Below are positions 8,273 through 16,671 of a DNA stretch of 64,000 nucleotides, one piece after another; position 1 is the stretch's first letter; every line of letters begins with the position of its first letter. Origin of the DNA: Arthrobacter_D sp015752045 (GTDB taxonomy: Bacteria; Actinomycetota; Actinomycetes; Actinomycetales; Micrococcaceae). Position numbers and translations under genes: made by a program. The notes beneath the pieces are model-generated. The model ran no database searches. It was not told the DNA's origin and worked only from the letters and a program-made list of their open reading frames with translations. Location: assembly GCF_015752045.1 (NCBI RefSeq), contig NZ_JADOUS010000002.1, positions 62,001-126,000 of the forward strand, written 5' to 3'.

Positions 8273-8278
8273 TAATCT
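8273..8278 (+). promoter_or_regulatory. Putative moaA -10 element, leaderless
   Basis: TAATCT with 7 nt to the ATG at 8286 and no Shine-Dalgarno sequence between them. The spacing predicts transcription starting at the start codon. No convincing -35 is visible; the inverted repeat occupies that region, so an activator may be needed. Confidence 0.45.
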
Positions 8279-8285
8279 CGTTCTT

Positions 8286-9356
8286 ATGGGAATCCAACTG
8301 GGAATGCCGAGTGCTGCCCGCGGGGGCGCGACCACAGGCCTTCTGGACACCCACGGAAGGCAGGCCACGGACATGCGCCTGTCACTCACGGACAAGTGCA
8401 ATCTGCGGTGCACGTACTGCATGCCGGCGGAGGGCCTGAACTGGCTCCAGAAGGACCAGGTCCTGTCCCGCCAGGAGATCGTCCGCCTCGTGCGCATCGG
8501 CGTCGACCGGCTCGGGATCCGGGAGCTGCGTCTGACGGGCGGGGAACCCCTGGTGCGGGCCGACCTGCTCGACATCATCCGGGACATCCGCGCCAACCAC
8601 GCCGACCTGCCGATCTCCATGACGACCAACGCCCTCGGCCTCGACCGCCGTGCCGTGCAGCTGAAGGATGCCGGGCTCACGCGCATCAATGTCTCCATGG
8701 ACTCGCTCCACCCCGAGACCTTCGCCCAGCTGACCCGCAGGCCGTTCCTGGATCGCGTGCTCCGGGGCATCGAGGCGGCCGCGGACGCCGGGCTGGGCCT
8801 CGTGAAGATCAACGCCGTGCTGATGCGCGGCATCAACGACCACGAGGCGCCCGACCTCGTGGAATGGGCCGTCGCCCGCGGCTTCGAACTGCGCTTCATC
8901 GAGCAGATGCCCCTCGACGCCGACCACGGCTGGACGAAGGAGGGCATGGTGACCGCCGCGGAGATGCGCGCGCTGGTCGAGACCCGCTTCGTCCTCACCC
9001 CGGACCCCCGGAACCGCGACGGCGCGCCCGCCGAGCGGTGGGAGGTCCGGGCGAGGACGGCTCCCGACGTCGTCCTCGGGACCGTCGGCATCATCGCGTC
9101 CGTCACGGAACCGTTCTGCGCGGACTGCCGACGGACGCGCGTCACGGCCGAGGGCAAGATCATGAGTTGCCTCTTCTCCCACGAGGAGACGGACCTGCGC
9201 GGTCTCCTGCGCTCCGACGCGGACGACGAGGCCGTGGCCCAGCGCTGGCGCGACGCCATGTGGCTCAAGCCGCGGGCGCACGGCATGAGCCATACCGGGC
9301 TCGGGGCCGATGACTTCGTCCAGCCCGACCGGTCGATGAGTGCCATCGGTGGCTGA
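8286..9356 (+). CDS. moaA: GTP 3',8-cyclase (radical SAM)
   Basis: First step of molybdenum-cofactor synthesis, rearranging GTP with MoaC. The 356-residue protein has the radical-SAM cluster CNLRCTYC (C38, C42, C45), LRLTGGEPLVR, INVSMDSL, and the second-cluster cysteines CADCRRTRVTAEGKIMSC near the C-terminus. It ends in Gly-Gly, as MoaA needs for activity. The start at MGIQLGMPS is favoured by a TAATCT box 7 nt upstream. It overlaps moaD by 17 nt, so the two are coupled, and is divergent from the rest of the cofactor cluster. Confidence 0.96.
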   Translation: MGIQLGMPSAARGGATTGLLDTHGRQATDMRLSLTDKCNLRCTYCMPAEGLNWLQKDQVLSRQEIVRLVRIGVDRLGIRELRLTGGEPLVRADLLDIIRDIRANHADLPISMTTNALGLDRRAVQLKDAGLTRINVSMDSLHPETFAQLTRRPFLDRVLRGIEAAADAGLGLVKINAVLMRGINDHEAPDLVEWAVARGFELRFIEQMPLDADHGWTKEGMVTAAEMRALVETRFVLTPDPRNRDGAPAERWEVRARTAPDVVLGTVGIIASVTEPFCADCRRTRVTAEGKIMSCLFSHEETDLRGLLRSDADDEAVAQRWRDAMWLKPRAHGMSHTGLGADDFVQPDRSMSAIGG

Positions 9357-9609
9357 GGTGCTCGTGAGGTATTTCGGGGCGGCGAAGGCCGCCACCGGCG
9401 TCGGTGAGGAGCGGCTGCCCGGCGGACGCACGCTGGCCGCCGTGCTCGACGAGTTGCGCGGGCGCCCTGCCTCGTCCGGCGCACCGTCGCTGGCGACGGT
9501 CCTCGACCGCAGCAGCTTCCTGCTGAACGAAGTCGCCCTGCGGGACACCTCGACCGTCCTCGCGGACGACGACGTGCTCGACGTCCTCCCACCCTTCGCC
9601 GGGGGCTAG
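9340..9609 (+). CDS. moaD: Molybdopterin synthase sulfur carrier subunit
   Basis: An 89-residue ubiquitin-fold (ThiS/MoaD) protein ending in Phe-Ala-Gly-Gly, the tail that is adenylated and converted to a thiocarboxylate. Other landmarks are VRYFGAAKAATG and the C-terminal LADDDVLDVLPPFAGG. The start is GTG at 9340 inside the moaA end. Its TAG shares bases with the stop of the convergent gene at 9606. Confidence 0.93.
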   Translation: MPSVAEVLVRYFGAAKAATGVGEERLPGGRTLAAVLDELRGRPASSGAPSLATVLDRSSFLLNEVALRDTSTVLADDDVLDVLPPFAGG

Positions 9610-9941
9610 GAGGCAGCGGAGCCCTCGACCAGGACCTGGTCGACGCCTTCGCCCGGGTCGCCTGCCAGGACCGCTGCGGCCGGCGGCTCACCGTGGATGG
9701 TGACGCGATACCAGTAGATGGCCTGGTGCTCGACGGTCAGGTCCACCGGATGCCCGTGGTGGTAGCTGATCCCGCAGGTCTCCTCACCCCAGACCTCGAC
9801 GTGGACGACCCGCTCGTGGGCGGCGAGCGTGCTGTCCTCGACGGCCTTCTGCGCGTAGCGCATCAGGACGAGGCCCTCGATGTAGCTGGCACCCGCCGCT
9901 CGCAGGAAGCTGACGGTCTCGTACCGCGGGTAGATCGTCAT
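9606..9941 (-). CDS. Conserved hypothetical protein, 111 residues
   Basis: I do not recognise the family. It is a compact soluble alpha/beta-looking protein, MTIYPRYETVSF..., rich in aromatic residues (GISYHHGHPVDL, HQAIYWYRVTIHG), with one cysteine in EETCGISYHH. MTIYPRYE follows an AGGAG-type sequence (GGTCCTCCTGCG on the complement), which supports this start over a longer in-frame reading. It is convergent with moaD; the stops overlap in a shared CTAG. Context gives no functional link. Confidence 0.6.
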   Translation of the reverse strand: MTIYPRYETVSFLRAAGASYIEGLVLMRYAQKAVEDSTLAAHERVVHVEVWGEETCGISYHHGHPVDLTVEHQAIYWYRVTIHGEPPAAAVLAGDPGEGVDQVLVEGSAAS

Positions 9942-10006
9942 CGCAGGAGGACCATCCTCTCCCCCGCTGGTGGAGCGGGTCCGGTTCGGGGAATTCCCGG
10001 AAGCCG

Positions 10007-11527
10007 CTATTTCGCGCGAAGCTCGGAGGGGAAGTGCTTCCACTCCCTGCGGAAACGGGCTTCGGCCCGCAGGGCTGCTACCTGCTCCAGGGCATGCAGC
10101 CGACCGTAGGTGAACCCGTTCTCACCCTGCTTGAAGGCTGCGCCGCCCAGGCGGCGCAGCAGGTTCCGGGTCACGACGCTGTCCTGGTGTTCGCCGAGGA
10201 TCTTCTGGATCCCCAGGGCCGCGTCCCCGATGCGTGTGATCTTCTTCCGGCCGATCGGGGCCGCGGCCTCGGTTGCATACCGCAACCGCTTGCCGTCCTT
10301 GCGTGCCTGATGGAGGGCAGGCTGGTCGCCCAGCCCGGCGGGGTGATGCCTGGCCTCGTGGACGGCCGCGCGCAGGCGCTGGATGTCCCGGTTCAGGAGT
10401 TCCGGGATCACCCGGGCCGCCGGCTGGGCCGCCCGGGCGGTCGGTGCCGGGTCGGCCAGCAACGACTCGAGTGTGTCGAGCAGCAGGAAGTACCGACGCC
10501 CGCGCAGCGCCTTGAGTGCCCGGGCGTGGGCCTTCCTGTAGCCGGCCCCGAGCTCCAGGTCGACCCTGCGCTTGACCGGGCCCATCAGGAGTTCGGTCGG
10601 CTCGTCGGCCAGCATGTCCTTGAGCCGCGCGTGCATGACCTCCGCGTCCCGCGCCCTGCCGAGGACGCCTGCCAGCCACTTAAGTTCGTCACGCAGGAGC
10701 CGTACGGCATCGGCGTCGCCCAGCAGGGACCGATACGTGCCGAGGACCGATCGCATGCGTCGGGTGGCGACCCTCATGCGGTGGACCGCGTCGGGGGCGT
10801 CCTCCCGCACCTGGGGATCCTGCTGCTTGAGCACTGCCAGCTGCTCATGGAGGTAGGCGAGCAGGACGTCCCCGGCCGGACCGTCCGGCGTCGGCGTGGG
10901 TCTCCCGTCGGCGACGGAACGCAGCCGGGATCCCAGGGTCCGCGCCAGCTTGGAGCTGTGGGCGGCGGGGTGCGCACCGGCGTCCGTGACCCGCGACTGT
11001 GCGGCATCGAGCAGATCCCTCGACCCGTCGACGAGCTCGATCTCCCATTCACGCCAGTGCAGGCTGGATGGTTCGGGACGGAGCGCCTCCGCCTGCACGT
11101 GGTCGTCCATGAAGTCGGCCAGGACCTCACCCCCCTCCCCGTGGAGGCGGTGCACGATGCGGCGCGTCGTCACCCGGGCGACCGGCACCAGCGCCTTGCC
11201 CCGCACATGGACCCGGATCAGGTCCAGGAGTGCCTCGGGGATGCCGTCGGTCTTCTCGCCCAGCGGCTCATGGTATTCGTGGCGCTCGTCGGTCCCGGCG
11301 GGGATCTTCACATGCCACCCGGCATCCTCACCCCCGGTCCGTCGTCGTACCGTGATGCGCCGTGAGGCCAGCCGCAGGTCGTCGGTGTCGAAGTACTCGG
11401 CGTCGAGCCGGTACTCGACGGACGGGTCCACCGTCCCGATGCCCGGCAGGTCGTGCAACGGAGGAATCGCGGCGTCGTCGTCGACGTCGAACTTCCGCTC
11501 AATCTCAACCGCAGGATCCGAGCCCAT
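10007..11527 (-). CDS. CYTH and CHAD domain protein
   Basis: 506 residues. The N-terminal CYTH (triphosphate tunnel) domain opens with VEIERKF (ExExK at 8-12) and continues with YFDTDDLRLASRRITVRRRTGG and the HVKIP strand. The C-terminal CHAD helical domain (from about 240) has VHRMRVATRRMRSVL and KDGKRLRYATEA, with conserved basic residues and histidines. CYTH enzymes hydrolyse triphosphate substrates; CHAD domains bind polyphosphate, so a polyphosphate/triphosphate role is likely. MGSDPAVEIERK is preferred because a promoter-like sequence ends 7 nt upstream; a longer reading would start within that promoter. Confidence 0.88.
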   Translation of the reverse strand: MGSDPAVEIERKFDVDDDAAIPPLHDLPGIGTVDPSVEYRLDAEYFDTDDLRLASRRITVRRRTGGEDAGWHVKIPAGTDERHEYHEPLGEKTDGIPEALLDLIRVHVRGKALVPVARVTTRRIVHRLHGEGGEVLADFMDDHVQAEALRPEPSSLHWREWEIELVDGSRDLLDAAQSRVTDAGAHPAAHSSKLARTLGSRLRSVADGRPTPTPDGPAGDVLLAYLHEQLAVLKQQDPQVREDAPDAVHRMRVATRRMRSVLGTYRSLLGDADAVRLLRDELKWLAGVLGRARDAEVMHARLKDMLADEPTELLMGPVKRRVDLELGAGYRKAHARALKALRGRRYFLLLDTLESLLADPAPTARAAQPAARVIPELLNRDIQRLRAAVHEARHHPAGLGDQPALHQARKDGKRLRYATEAAAPIGRKKITRIGDAALGIQKILGEHQDSVVTRNLLRRLGGAAFKQGENGFTYGRLHALEQVAALRAEARFRREWKHFPSELRAK

Positions 11528-11534
11528 AGGGCAC

Positions 11535-11562
11535 TGTATATCGGGACACCGACCGGCGTCAG
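11535..11562 (-). promoter_or_regulatory. Putative promoter of the CYTH-CHAD gene, leaderless
   Basis: On the minus strand CTGACG (11562-11557), a 16-nt spacer, TATACA (11540-11535), then 7 nt to the ATG at 11527. Both hexamers resemble sigma-70-type boxes (4/6 and 5/6). No ribosome-binding site fits between them and the start. Confidence 0.55.
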
Positions 11563-11650
11563 TAGCCTGCGGGCACACGGTCCCCCGACCCCGCCCGGTT
11601 CGGGACGAAAGTCCCTGACGGCTCTCGGTGCCCGGGTGACCGACTGGGCG

Positions 11651-12040
11651 TCAGGGTGCGTGGGGGCAGCCGGTGAGCCAGGCAAGGGCGTGGGCCCGAT
11701 CCCGGAAGTACCGGGTCGGGTACGGCGGATCGTGGACCTCGGCGAAGAATGCCGCGAGGGCGTTGTCGACGGCGGTCGGTCCCACGATCGCCATCGCGGC
11801 GATGTTCAGGTCCCCCGCGAACCGGAGGAGGGCGCTGCGGCTGAGGGTCACCATGCCGTTGAGTTCGACCAGCATCGGCGGGCACACGTCCCTGCTGATC
11901 GCATCGGCCCGCTCGACGAGGGCGGAAGCATCGGCATCACCGACACTCATGCCGGCGAACCATTCGATCCACAGGACCCCGTCACGCATCGTCGCCGTGA
12001 AGGGCTCGATCGCCTGATGCGGTTCCTCGCTGGTCCTCAT
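11651..12040 (-). CDS. Small STAS/SpoIIAA-like protein (paralog A)
   Basis: 129 residues, probably soluble. Alternating hydrophobic strands (GVLWIEWFAG, PPMLVELNGMVTLSR) and helices, then a PYPTRYFRDRAHALAWLTG ending, resemble the SpoIIAA/STAS-like fold of small actinobacterial proteins. The same layout and the (A/H)ALAWL(T) ending occur in the neighbour at 12117, so the two look like a diverged duplication. Function is unknown; anti-sigma-antagonist or membrane-binding roles seen in other STAS proteins are only an analogy. No phosphorylatable DSxG motif is obvious. Confidence 0.6.
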   Translation of the reverse strand: MRTSEEPHQAIEPFTATMRDGVLWIEWFAGMSVGDADASALVERADAISRDVCPPMLVELNGMVTLSRSALLRFAGDLNIAAMAIVGPTAVDNALAAFFAEVHDPPYPTRYFRDRAHALAWLTGCPHAP

Positions 12041-12116
12041 CCCCGCCCCTTCATCGGATCCGCCCGCCCGTCGTCCCGAAGGATCCGGCTCGCCCGCGCC
12101 CCTCCACGATGCCGGG

Positions 12117-12536
12117 CTACGAGGCGGGAAGGTGACTGGTCAGCCACGCGAGCGCCGCCTCCTCCTCGGTGAAGAACCGGACCTCGTGCACCGATTGCTG
12201 CACCGATGCTGCAATGACCCGGTCCACGGGGGTGAGCCCGAGCATCGCGGCGGCCAGGACCATCGTCTCGGAACCGTAGGCTGCCCGGGCGCCGGCATTG
12301 ATCATCGTGATGTGGCGCATATCCACCAGGACCGCGTACGGAACGTGGTCGACCAGTTCCAGGCTCTGCCGGAGGACGTCCCGGGCGTCGGCTTCCTGGA
12401 CCTCGGTCCCCGGCGCCCACGTCAGGCGGATCAGGGCAGGGCGGAGCAGGTTGAGCGTCGCCCGGCCCTCGGCCGCAGACACCCTCACCGTCCGGCCGTA
12501 GCCGGACGCCGGAACCGGCCCCCCGTCGGGCCGCAC
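12117..12536 (-). CDS. Small STAS/SpoIIAA-like protein (paralog B)
   Basis: 139 residues with the same order of elements as the gene downstream: a strand-rich start, VPYAVLVDMRHITMINAGARAAYG, a helix with hydrophobic core, and a FFTEEEAALAWLTSHL end. This last segment is typical of SpoIIAA-like proteins where a charged helix leads into the final residues. A shorter start at an internal codon is possible because the first 15 residues look weakly conserved. It is separated from paralog A by 76 nt. Function unknown. Confidence 0.6.
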   Translation of the reverse strand: MRPDGGPVPASGYGRTVRVSAAEGRATLNLLRPALIRLTWAPGTEVQEADARDVLRQSLELVDHVPYAVLVDMRHITMINAGARAAYGSETMVLAAAMLGLTPVDRVIAASVQQSVHEVRFFTEEEAALAWLTSHLPAS

Positions 12537-12735
12537 CGCTCGCTTGGTACTTCGCTCGTCGATACCTATCAGCTCCCCGCCACAGTGGTCAGTAGCTCCC
12601 TATCCTATGAACCGACGGGCATCCATCACATGCCGGGCACCCGCAACTTATCCGCAGATTGTTCGCAGAGGACGGATAACTGAAGGCGCGACCCCTGGGC
12701 ACAGGGACGCAAGCGGTAGGCCGTCGGAGGGAGGA

Positions 12736-15546
12736 CTACGGGACGGGGAGCCGGGTGGGGGTGACCCTGCCCGGGGTGTGGTCGGTGGCCCGCCGTCGTG
12801 CTCCGTGGCGTTCCACCATCTTGCTGGCCTCGGCGAGGAGGAAGATGAGCACCGCCACGGCGATGGTGTAGCCCCATTCGCGGAGGCCGATGGGCGCCGA
12901 GTGGAACCAGGGGTGCATGGACGGCCCGTACACGAAGACCAGCTGCAGGACGAGGAGCACGGCGCTGGAGATGTAGATCGCCCTGTTGCCTCGCAGCACC
13001 GCGGGCCGGAGACTCGAGGCCCTGAGGAACCTGCAGTTGAACAGGAACGCGAGCTGGCCGAGGACCAGCATCGTGACGGCCGTGGTCTGCGCCTCGGCGG
13101 TACTGGAGCCCTCGTTCACCTCGAAGAAGAACACGCCGATTGTCGCTGCGGTGATCAGTGCCGCCACCCAGACGATCCGCCCGACGTAGCTCCGATCGAG
13201 GATGCCCCGGCCTGGTCGCAGGGGGGGCCTGTCCATGCTGTCCGGATCGGCCGGCTCGGTCGCCAGGGCCAGCGACAGGGTGATCGCGGCGATGAGGTTG
13301 ACCCAGAGGATCTGGGTGGCCTGGAGCGGGAGGGTGGACCCGAAGAGGACGGCCAGCAGCAGGACCAGCGCCTGGGCGGACGTCGTCGGCAGCAGGAACA
13401 GGATCGACTTCTGCAGGTTGTCGCGGATCCGGCGGCCTTCCTCGACGGCGTGGCCGATGGTCGCGAAGTTGTCGTCCGCGAGGACGATCTCGGCGGCCTC
13501 CTTGGTGGTCTCGGTCCCTTTGATGCCCATGGCGACACCGATGTCGGCCCGCCGCAGGGCCGGAGCGTCATTGACGCCGTCGCCCGTCATCGCGACGATC
13601 TCACCGTGCGACTGCAGCGCCGCGACGATCCGGAGTTTGTGTTCGGGGCTCGTCCGCGCGTAGACGTCGACGTCGGGCGCTGCGGCCGCGAGTTCCAGGT
13701 CGTCCATCCGCTCAATGGCGTCGCCGGTGAGCACCGTCGAGTCGACCGTGGCGATCCGCATCTCCCGGGCGATCGCCAGGGCCGTGCCCGGATGGTCCCC
13801 GGTGATCATCTTCACGCGGATGCCGGCACGGTGCATCGCCGCGATCGCCGCTATCGCCTCGGCCCGGGGTGGGTCGAGGATCCCGGCGATGCCGAGGAAC
13901 ACAATGCCGCCGGCGACCTCGTCCTCGCGGAGGTCCGTCGTCGGAGCGGTGGGGGCCGAATGGGCGCCGGCGAGGACCCGCAGGCCCTTGTCGCTGAACC
14001 GGGCGACGGTCCGGGTCCAGGCCGCGCGGTCGATCGGGCGCAGTGCCCCGTCAGCACCGATCTCGTGGCTGCAGCGCTCCAGCACGACTCCGGGCGCGCC
14101 CTTGAGGAGGATACGGGCCACACCGTCCGGCCCCCGATCCCGGGTCGCCATGTATTTCGCCTCGGCGGAGAACGGGATCACGGCCAACCGATCATGGTCG
14201 GAGCCGTCGAACGCGGTTTTCGCGGCGAGGGTGCGGAGCGCGCCCTCCGTCGGGTCTCCCACCACCTGCCAGTCCCCGTCATCGGAGACGAGGTGCGCGT
14301 CGTTGCAGCGCGCGAACACCTCGACGACCGCGCGAAGATCCGGACCACCGGCTTCCTCCTCGCCGGTCGCAGGAGAGGTGACCGATCCGGAGGGCGCGTA
14401 GCCCGTGCCGTCGATCGCGTATTCACCGACACCTGTGACGACCGTACGCACGGTCATCTCGTTGCGGGTCAGGGTGCCCGTCTTGTCGGTGCAGATGGTC
14501 GTGACCGAACCGAGGGTCTCCACGGCCGCGAGTTTCTCAGCGATCGCGTTGCGCGATGCCATCTGACGGACACCCAGCGCGAGCGTGATGGTGACCAGGG
14601 CGGGAAGCCCCTCGGGGATCGCCGCGACAGCGAAGGCGATGGTCGCCGGGACGAGCTGCGCGCTCTCCCGCTGGTGGACGAACCAGCCCACGAGCAACAT
14701 GATGCCCGCGACGGCGACGATCACCAGGGAGATCCGTTTGCTGAATGCGTCGAGCTGTCGGGTCAGGGGGGTCCGGGTGCTTTTCGTCTCCGTGACCAGC
14801 GTGTTGATGCGGCCCAGTTCGGTGTCGGCCCCGGTGGCGAACACGACGGCCGTGGCGTCACCGGCGACGACGTGGGTCCCGGAGAACACGGTGTTGGAAC
14901 GGTCACCGATGCTGCTGGCGGCGGGCACCGGCTCCGTGCCCTTGTCCGACGGCAGGGACTCCCCCGTCAGGGCCGACTCGTCGACCTGCAGGGTGCTGGC
15001 GCGGAGCAACCGTGCATCGGCGGGGACCTTGTCCCCCGGTTCCATCCGGACGATGTCCCCGACCACGAGATCCGCGGCGTCGACATTGATCCAGCCCCCC
15101 TCGCGTTTCGCCTTGGCGCTGAGGGAGAGCAGTGAGCGGATCCCGTCGAGTGCCTTCTGCGACCGGCCGTCCTGGATGACCCCGACCAGGGCGTTGATCA
15201 GGGTGACCGCCAGGATGACGACGGCGTCGATCCAGTCTCCGACGACGAGGGTGACGAGTGCGGAGGCCAGGAGGACGTAGATGAGGATGTCGTGGAACTG
15301 CTTCAGGAAGGTGACTATCGGATTGCGCCGGCGCTGCGGCGGTAGCGCATTGGGTCCCTGGGCGTCGAGCCTCAGGGCTGCCTCGGGGGCGTCCAGCCCC
15401 GCGGTGCCCGTCCCGAGGGCGGTGAGGACGTCAGCGGTGCTCCGCGCGTGGAACGGCACACCCTCTGCGGATGCCGGGTGGCTCGGCGGTCCCACGGCGC
15501 CGGGAGGCGGTGCCGCGCGGCGGTGTGCTCGCCGTGGTGGGGTCAC
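12736..15546 (-). CDS. P-type cation-transporting ATPase (P2/Ca2+-type)
   Basis: About 936 residues from a GTG start. It has the P-ATPase core: the actuator TGES, EGLPALVTITLALGVRQM, the phosphorylation motif DKTGTLT with D354, the nucleotide-binding KGAPG, MITGDHPGTA and TGDGVNDAPALR, plus ten predicted membrane segments. An N-terminal cation-ATPase domain (residues 30-100) and EGLP rather than a CPC motif fit P2-type ATPases of Ca2+ or Na+/K+ class, not heavy-metal P1B pumps. The ion is not determined. The start is uncertain since no good ribosome-binding site precedes it. It lies 59 nt after the stress-protein gene. Confidence 0.9.
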   Translation of the reverse strand: MTPPRRAHRRAAPPPGAVGPPSHPASAEGVPFHARSTADVLTALGTGTAGLDAPEAALRLDAQGPNALPPQRRRNPIVTFLKQFHDILIYVLLASALVTLVVGDWIDAVVILAVTLINALVGVIQDGRSQKALDGIRSLLSLSAKAKREGGWINVDAADLVVGDIVRMEPGDKVPADARLLRASTLQVDESALTGESLPSDKGTEPVPAASSIGDRSNTVFSGTHVVAGDATAVVFATGADTELGRINTLVTETKSTRTPLTRQLDAFSKRISLVIVAVAGIMLLVGWFVHQRESAQLVPATIAFAVAAIPEGLPALVTITLALGVRQMASRNAIAEKLAAVETLGSVTTICTDKTGTLTRNEMTVRTVVTGVGEYAIDGTGYAPSGSVTSPATGEEEAGGPDLRAVVEVFARCNDAHLVSDDGDWQVVGDPTEGALRTLAAKTAFDGSDHDRLAVIPFSAEAKYMATRDRGPDGVARILLKGAPGVVLERCSHEIGADGALRPIDRAAWTRTVARFSDKGLRVLAGAHSAPTAPTTDLREDEVAGGIVFLGIAGILDPPRAEAIAAIAAMHRAGIRVKMITGDHPGTALAIAREMRIATVDSTVLTGDAIERMDDLELAAAAPDVDVYARTSPEHKLRIVAALQSHGEIVAMTGDGVNDAPALRRADIGVAMGIKGTETTKEAAEIVLADDNFATIGHAVEEGRRIRDNLQKSILFLLPTTSAQALVLLLAVLFGSTLPLQATQILWVNLIAAITLSLALATEPADPDSMDRPPLRPGRGILDRSYVGRIVWVAALITAATIGVFFFEVNEGSSTAEAQTTAVTMLVLGQLAFLFNCRFLRASSLRPAVLRGNRAIYISSAVLLVLQLVFVYGPSMHPWFHSAPIGLREWGYTIAVAVLIFLLAEASKMVERHGARRRATDHTPGRVTPTRLPVP

Positions 15547-15605
15547 GGTACGCGGCGGGAGAAGGTCGGCAGGTGTGGTCCTTCTCGTGCTTCGGGTCTC
15601 ATGGC

Positions 15606-16448
15606 TTACCGGACGACGAGAACGTTGCCTCGGGCGTGGTGGAGGACGGCGTGGACCGTGGACCCCAGGCGGGCACCGAGCGTGTTGGTGCCCTTCGCTC
15701 CCAGGACGACGCAGACGGCGCGGTGGGCCTGATGGATGATGACCCCGGGTACGGACGGTTCCGCGAAGGAGTCCTCGATGACGGTGAGGTCCGTATCGTC
15801 GGGCAGGAGGTTCAGGGCCTGCTGGACCACGGGATCGTGCTCCGGGCCGGACAGCCTCGTCCAGGCGTGCCGGGTGTAGGGCCGCACATGGAGCACGCGG
15901 AGCGGCGCGTGCAGGGTCTTCGCCAGGAGCGCTGCCTCGGTGACCGCGCGATCGCTCTCCGGGGAGCCGTCGACGGCGACCAGGACGTCGCCCTCATCGG
16001 GCTGGTCGTCGCGGATGACGGCGATGGGGCAGGAGGAGGAAGCGGCGAGGTGGAGGCTGACCGACCCGATGAGCAGGCCGGCGAACCCACCCAGTCCGCG
16101 GGTCCCGGTGACGAGCAGGGAGGCTTCGGCGGAGAGCCTGGTGAGCACCTCGGAGGGGAAACCGGTGAGGAGCCGCATGCTGACATCGACGTCCGGTTCG
16201 GCCTGCCTGGCGAGATCGAGGCCTTCAGCGCCCGTCCGTTCGGCGGCCCGCTGGAGGCCGCTGTCCTTGACGTCGGCGACAGGGCCGAGGTCCTGGGTGA
16301 AGAACGGCCAGACCCAGCAGTGCACGACGACGAGGGGCAGTCCGGCGACGGCCGCGTGGTGGGCTGCCCAGAGGATGGCGCGGCGGGAGCCGTCCGAGCC
16401 GTCATAGCCGGCGATGACGGGTTTGACCGGCGCTTCGGCCGGGCTCAT
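15606..16448 (-). CDS. Tandem universal stress protein
   Basis: 280 residues with two Usp domains. The first starts at KPVIAGYDGSDGSRRAILWAAHHA and ends with TRGLGGFAGLLIGSVSLHLAASSSCPIAVIR, the G-2x-G-9x-G-(S/T) ATP-binding pattern. The second starts at GDVLVAVDGSPESDRA and ends with GAKGTNTLGARLGSTVHAVL. Such proteins bind ATP and are induced by growth arrest or hypoxia in actinobacteria. The start at MSPAEAPVKP fits the domain boundary; a longer frame to 16703 would run under the fur promoter. It probably shares a transcript with the ATPase. Confidence 0.9.
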   Translation of the reverse strand: MSPAEAPVKPVIAGYDGSDGSRRAILWAAHHAAVAGLPLVVVHCWVWPFFTQDLGPVADVKDSGLQRAAERTGAEGLDLARQAEPDVDVSMRLLTGFPSEVLTRLSAEASLLVTGTRGLGGFAGLLIGSVSLHLAASSSCPIAVIRDDQPDEGDVLVAVDGSPESDRAVTEAALLAKTLHAPLRVLHVRPYTRHAWTRLSGPEHDPVVQQALNLLPDDTDLTVIEDSFAEPSVPGVIIHQAHRAVCVVLGAKGTNTLGARLGSTVHAVLHHARGNVLVVR

Positions 16449-16634
16449 GCTGGTGCACCGGCGGGTGGCAGGGTGATGCCCCGGCCTACCGCGGGTCGAA
16501 GGGCGTCGTGGGACGGCGGTGCTGGATGCATGGTGAGTCCTTGCCTGAGAAGGGGTCCTGCTTGAGCATGACCGACTCCAGGCTGATTGGGTAGGACTTT
16601 CGGGGATACGCTCGCGGTCGAAGAGGACCAGTTG

Positions 16635-16651
16635 TTTTGAGTAACTCAAAA
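16635..16651 (+). promoter_or_regulatory. Palindromic operator in the fur promoter
   Basis: TTTTGAGTAACTCAAAA: perfect 7-nt arms around TAA, AT-rich in GC-rich surroundings. It overlaps the presumed -35 (TTGAGT, 16637-16642; 16-nt spacer to TATGGT at 16659-16664). A palindrome at the promoter of a Fur-family gene is most simply its own operator. It may also act on the divergent stress-protein/ATPase unit, whose start is 187 nt away. Confidence 0.65.
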
Positions 16652-16664
16652 TAAGCGATATGGT
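16637..16664 (+). promoter_or_regulatory. Putative fur promoter, leaderless
   Basis: TTGAGT, 16 nt, TATGGT, then 7 nt to the ATG at 16672. The first hexamer lies inside the palindrome, so bound repressor would exclude RNA polymerase. Confidence 0.5.
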
Positions 16665-16671
16665 GGTGAGC

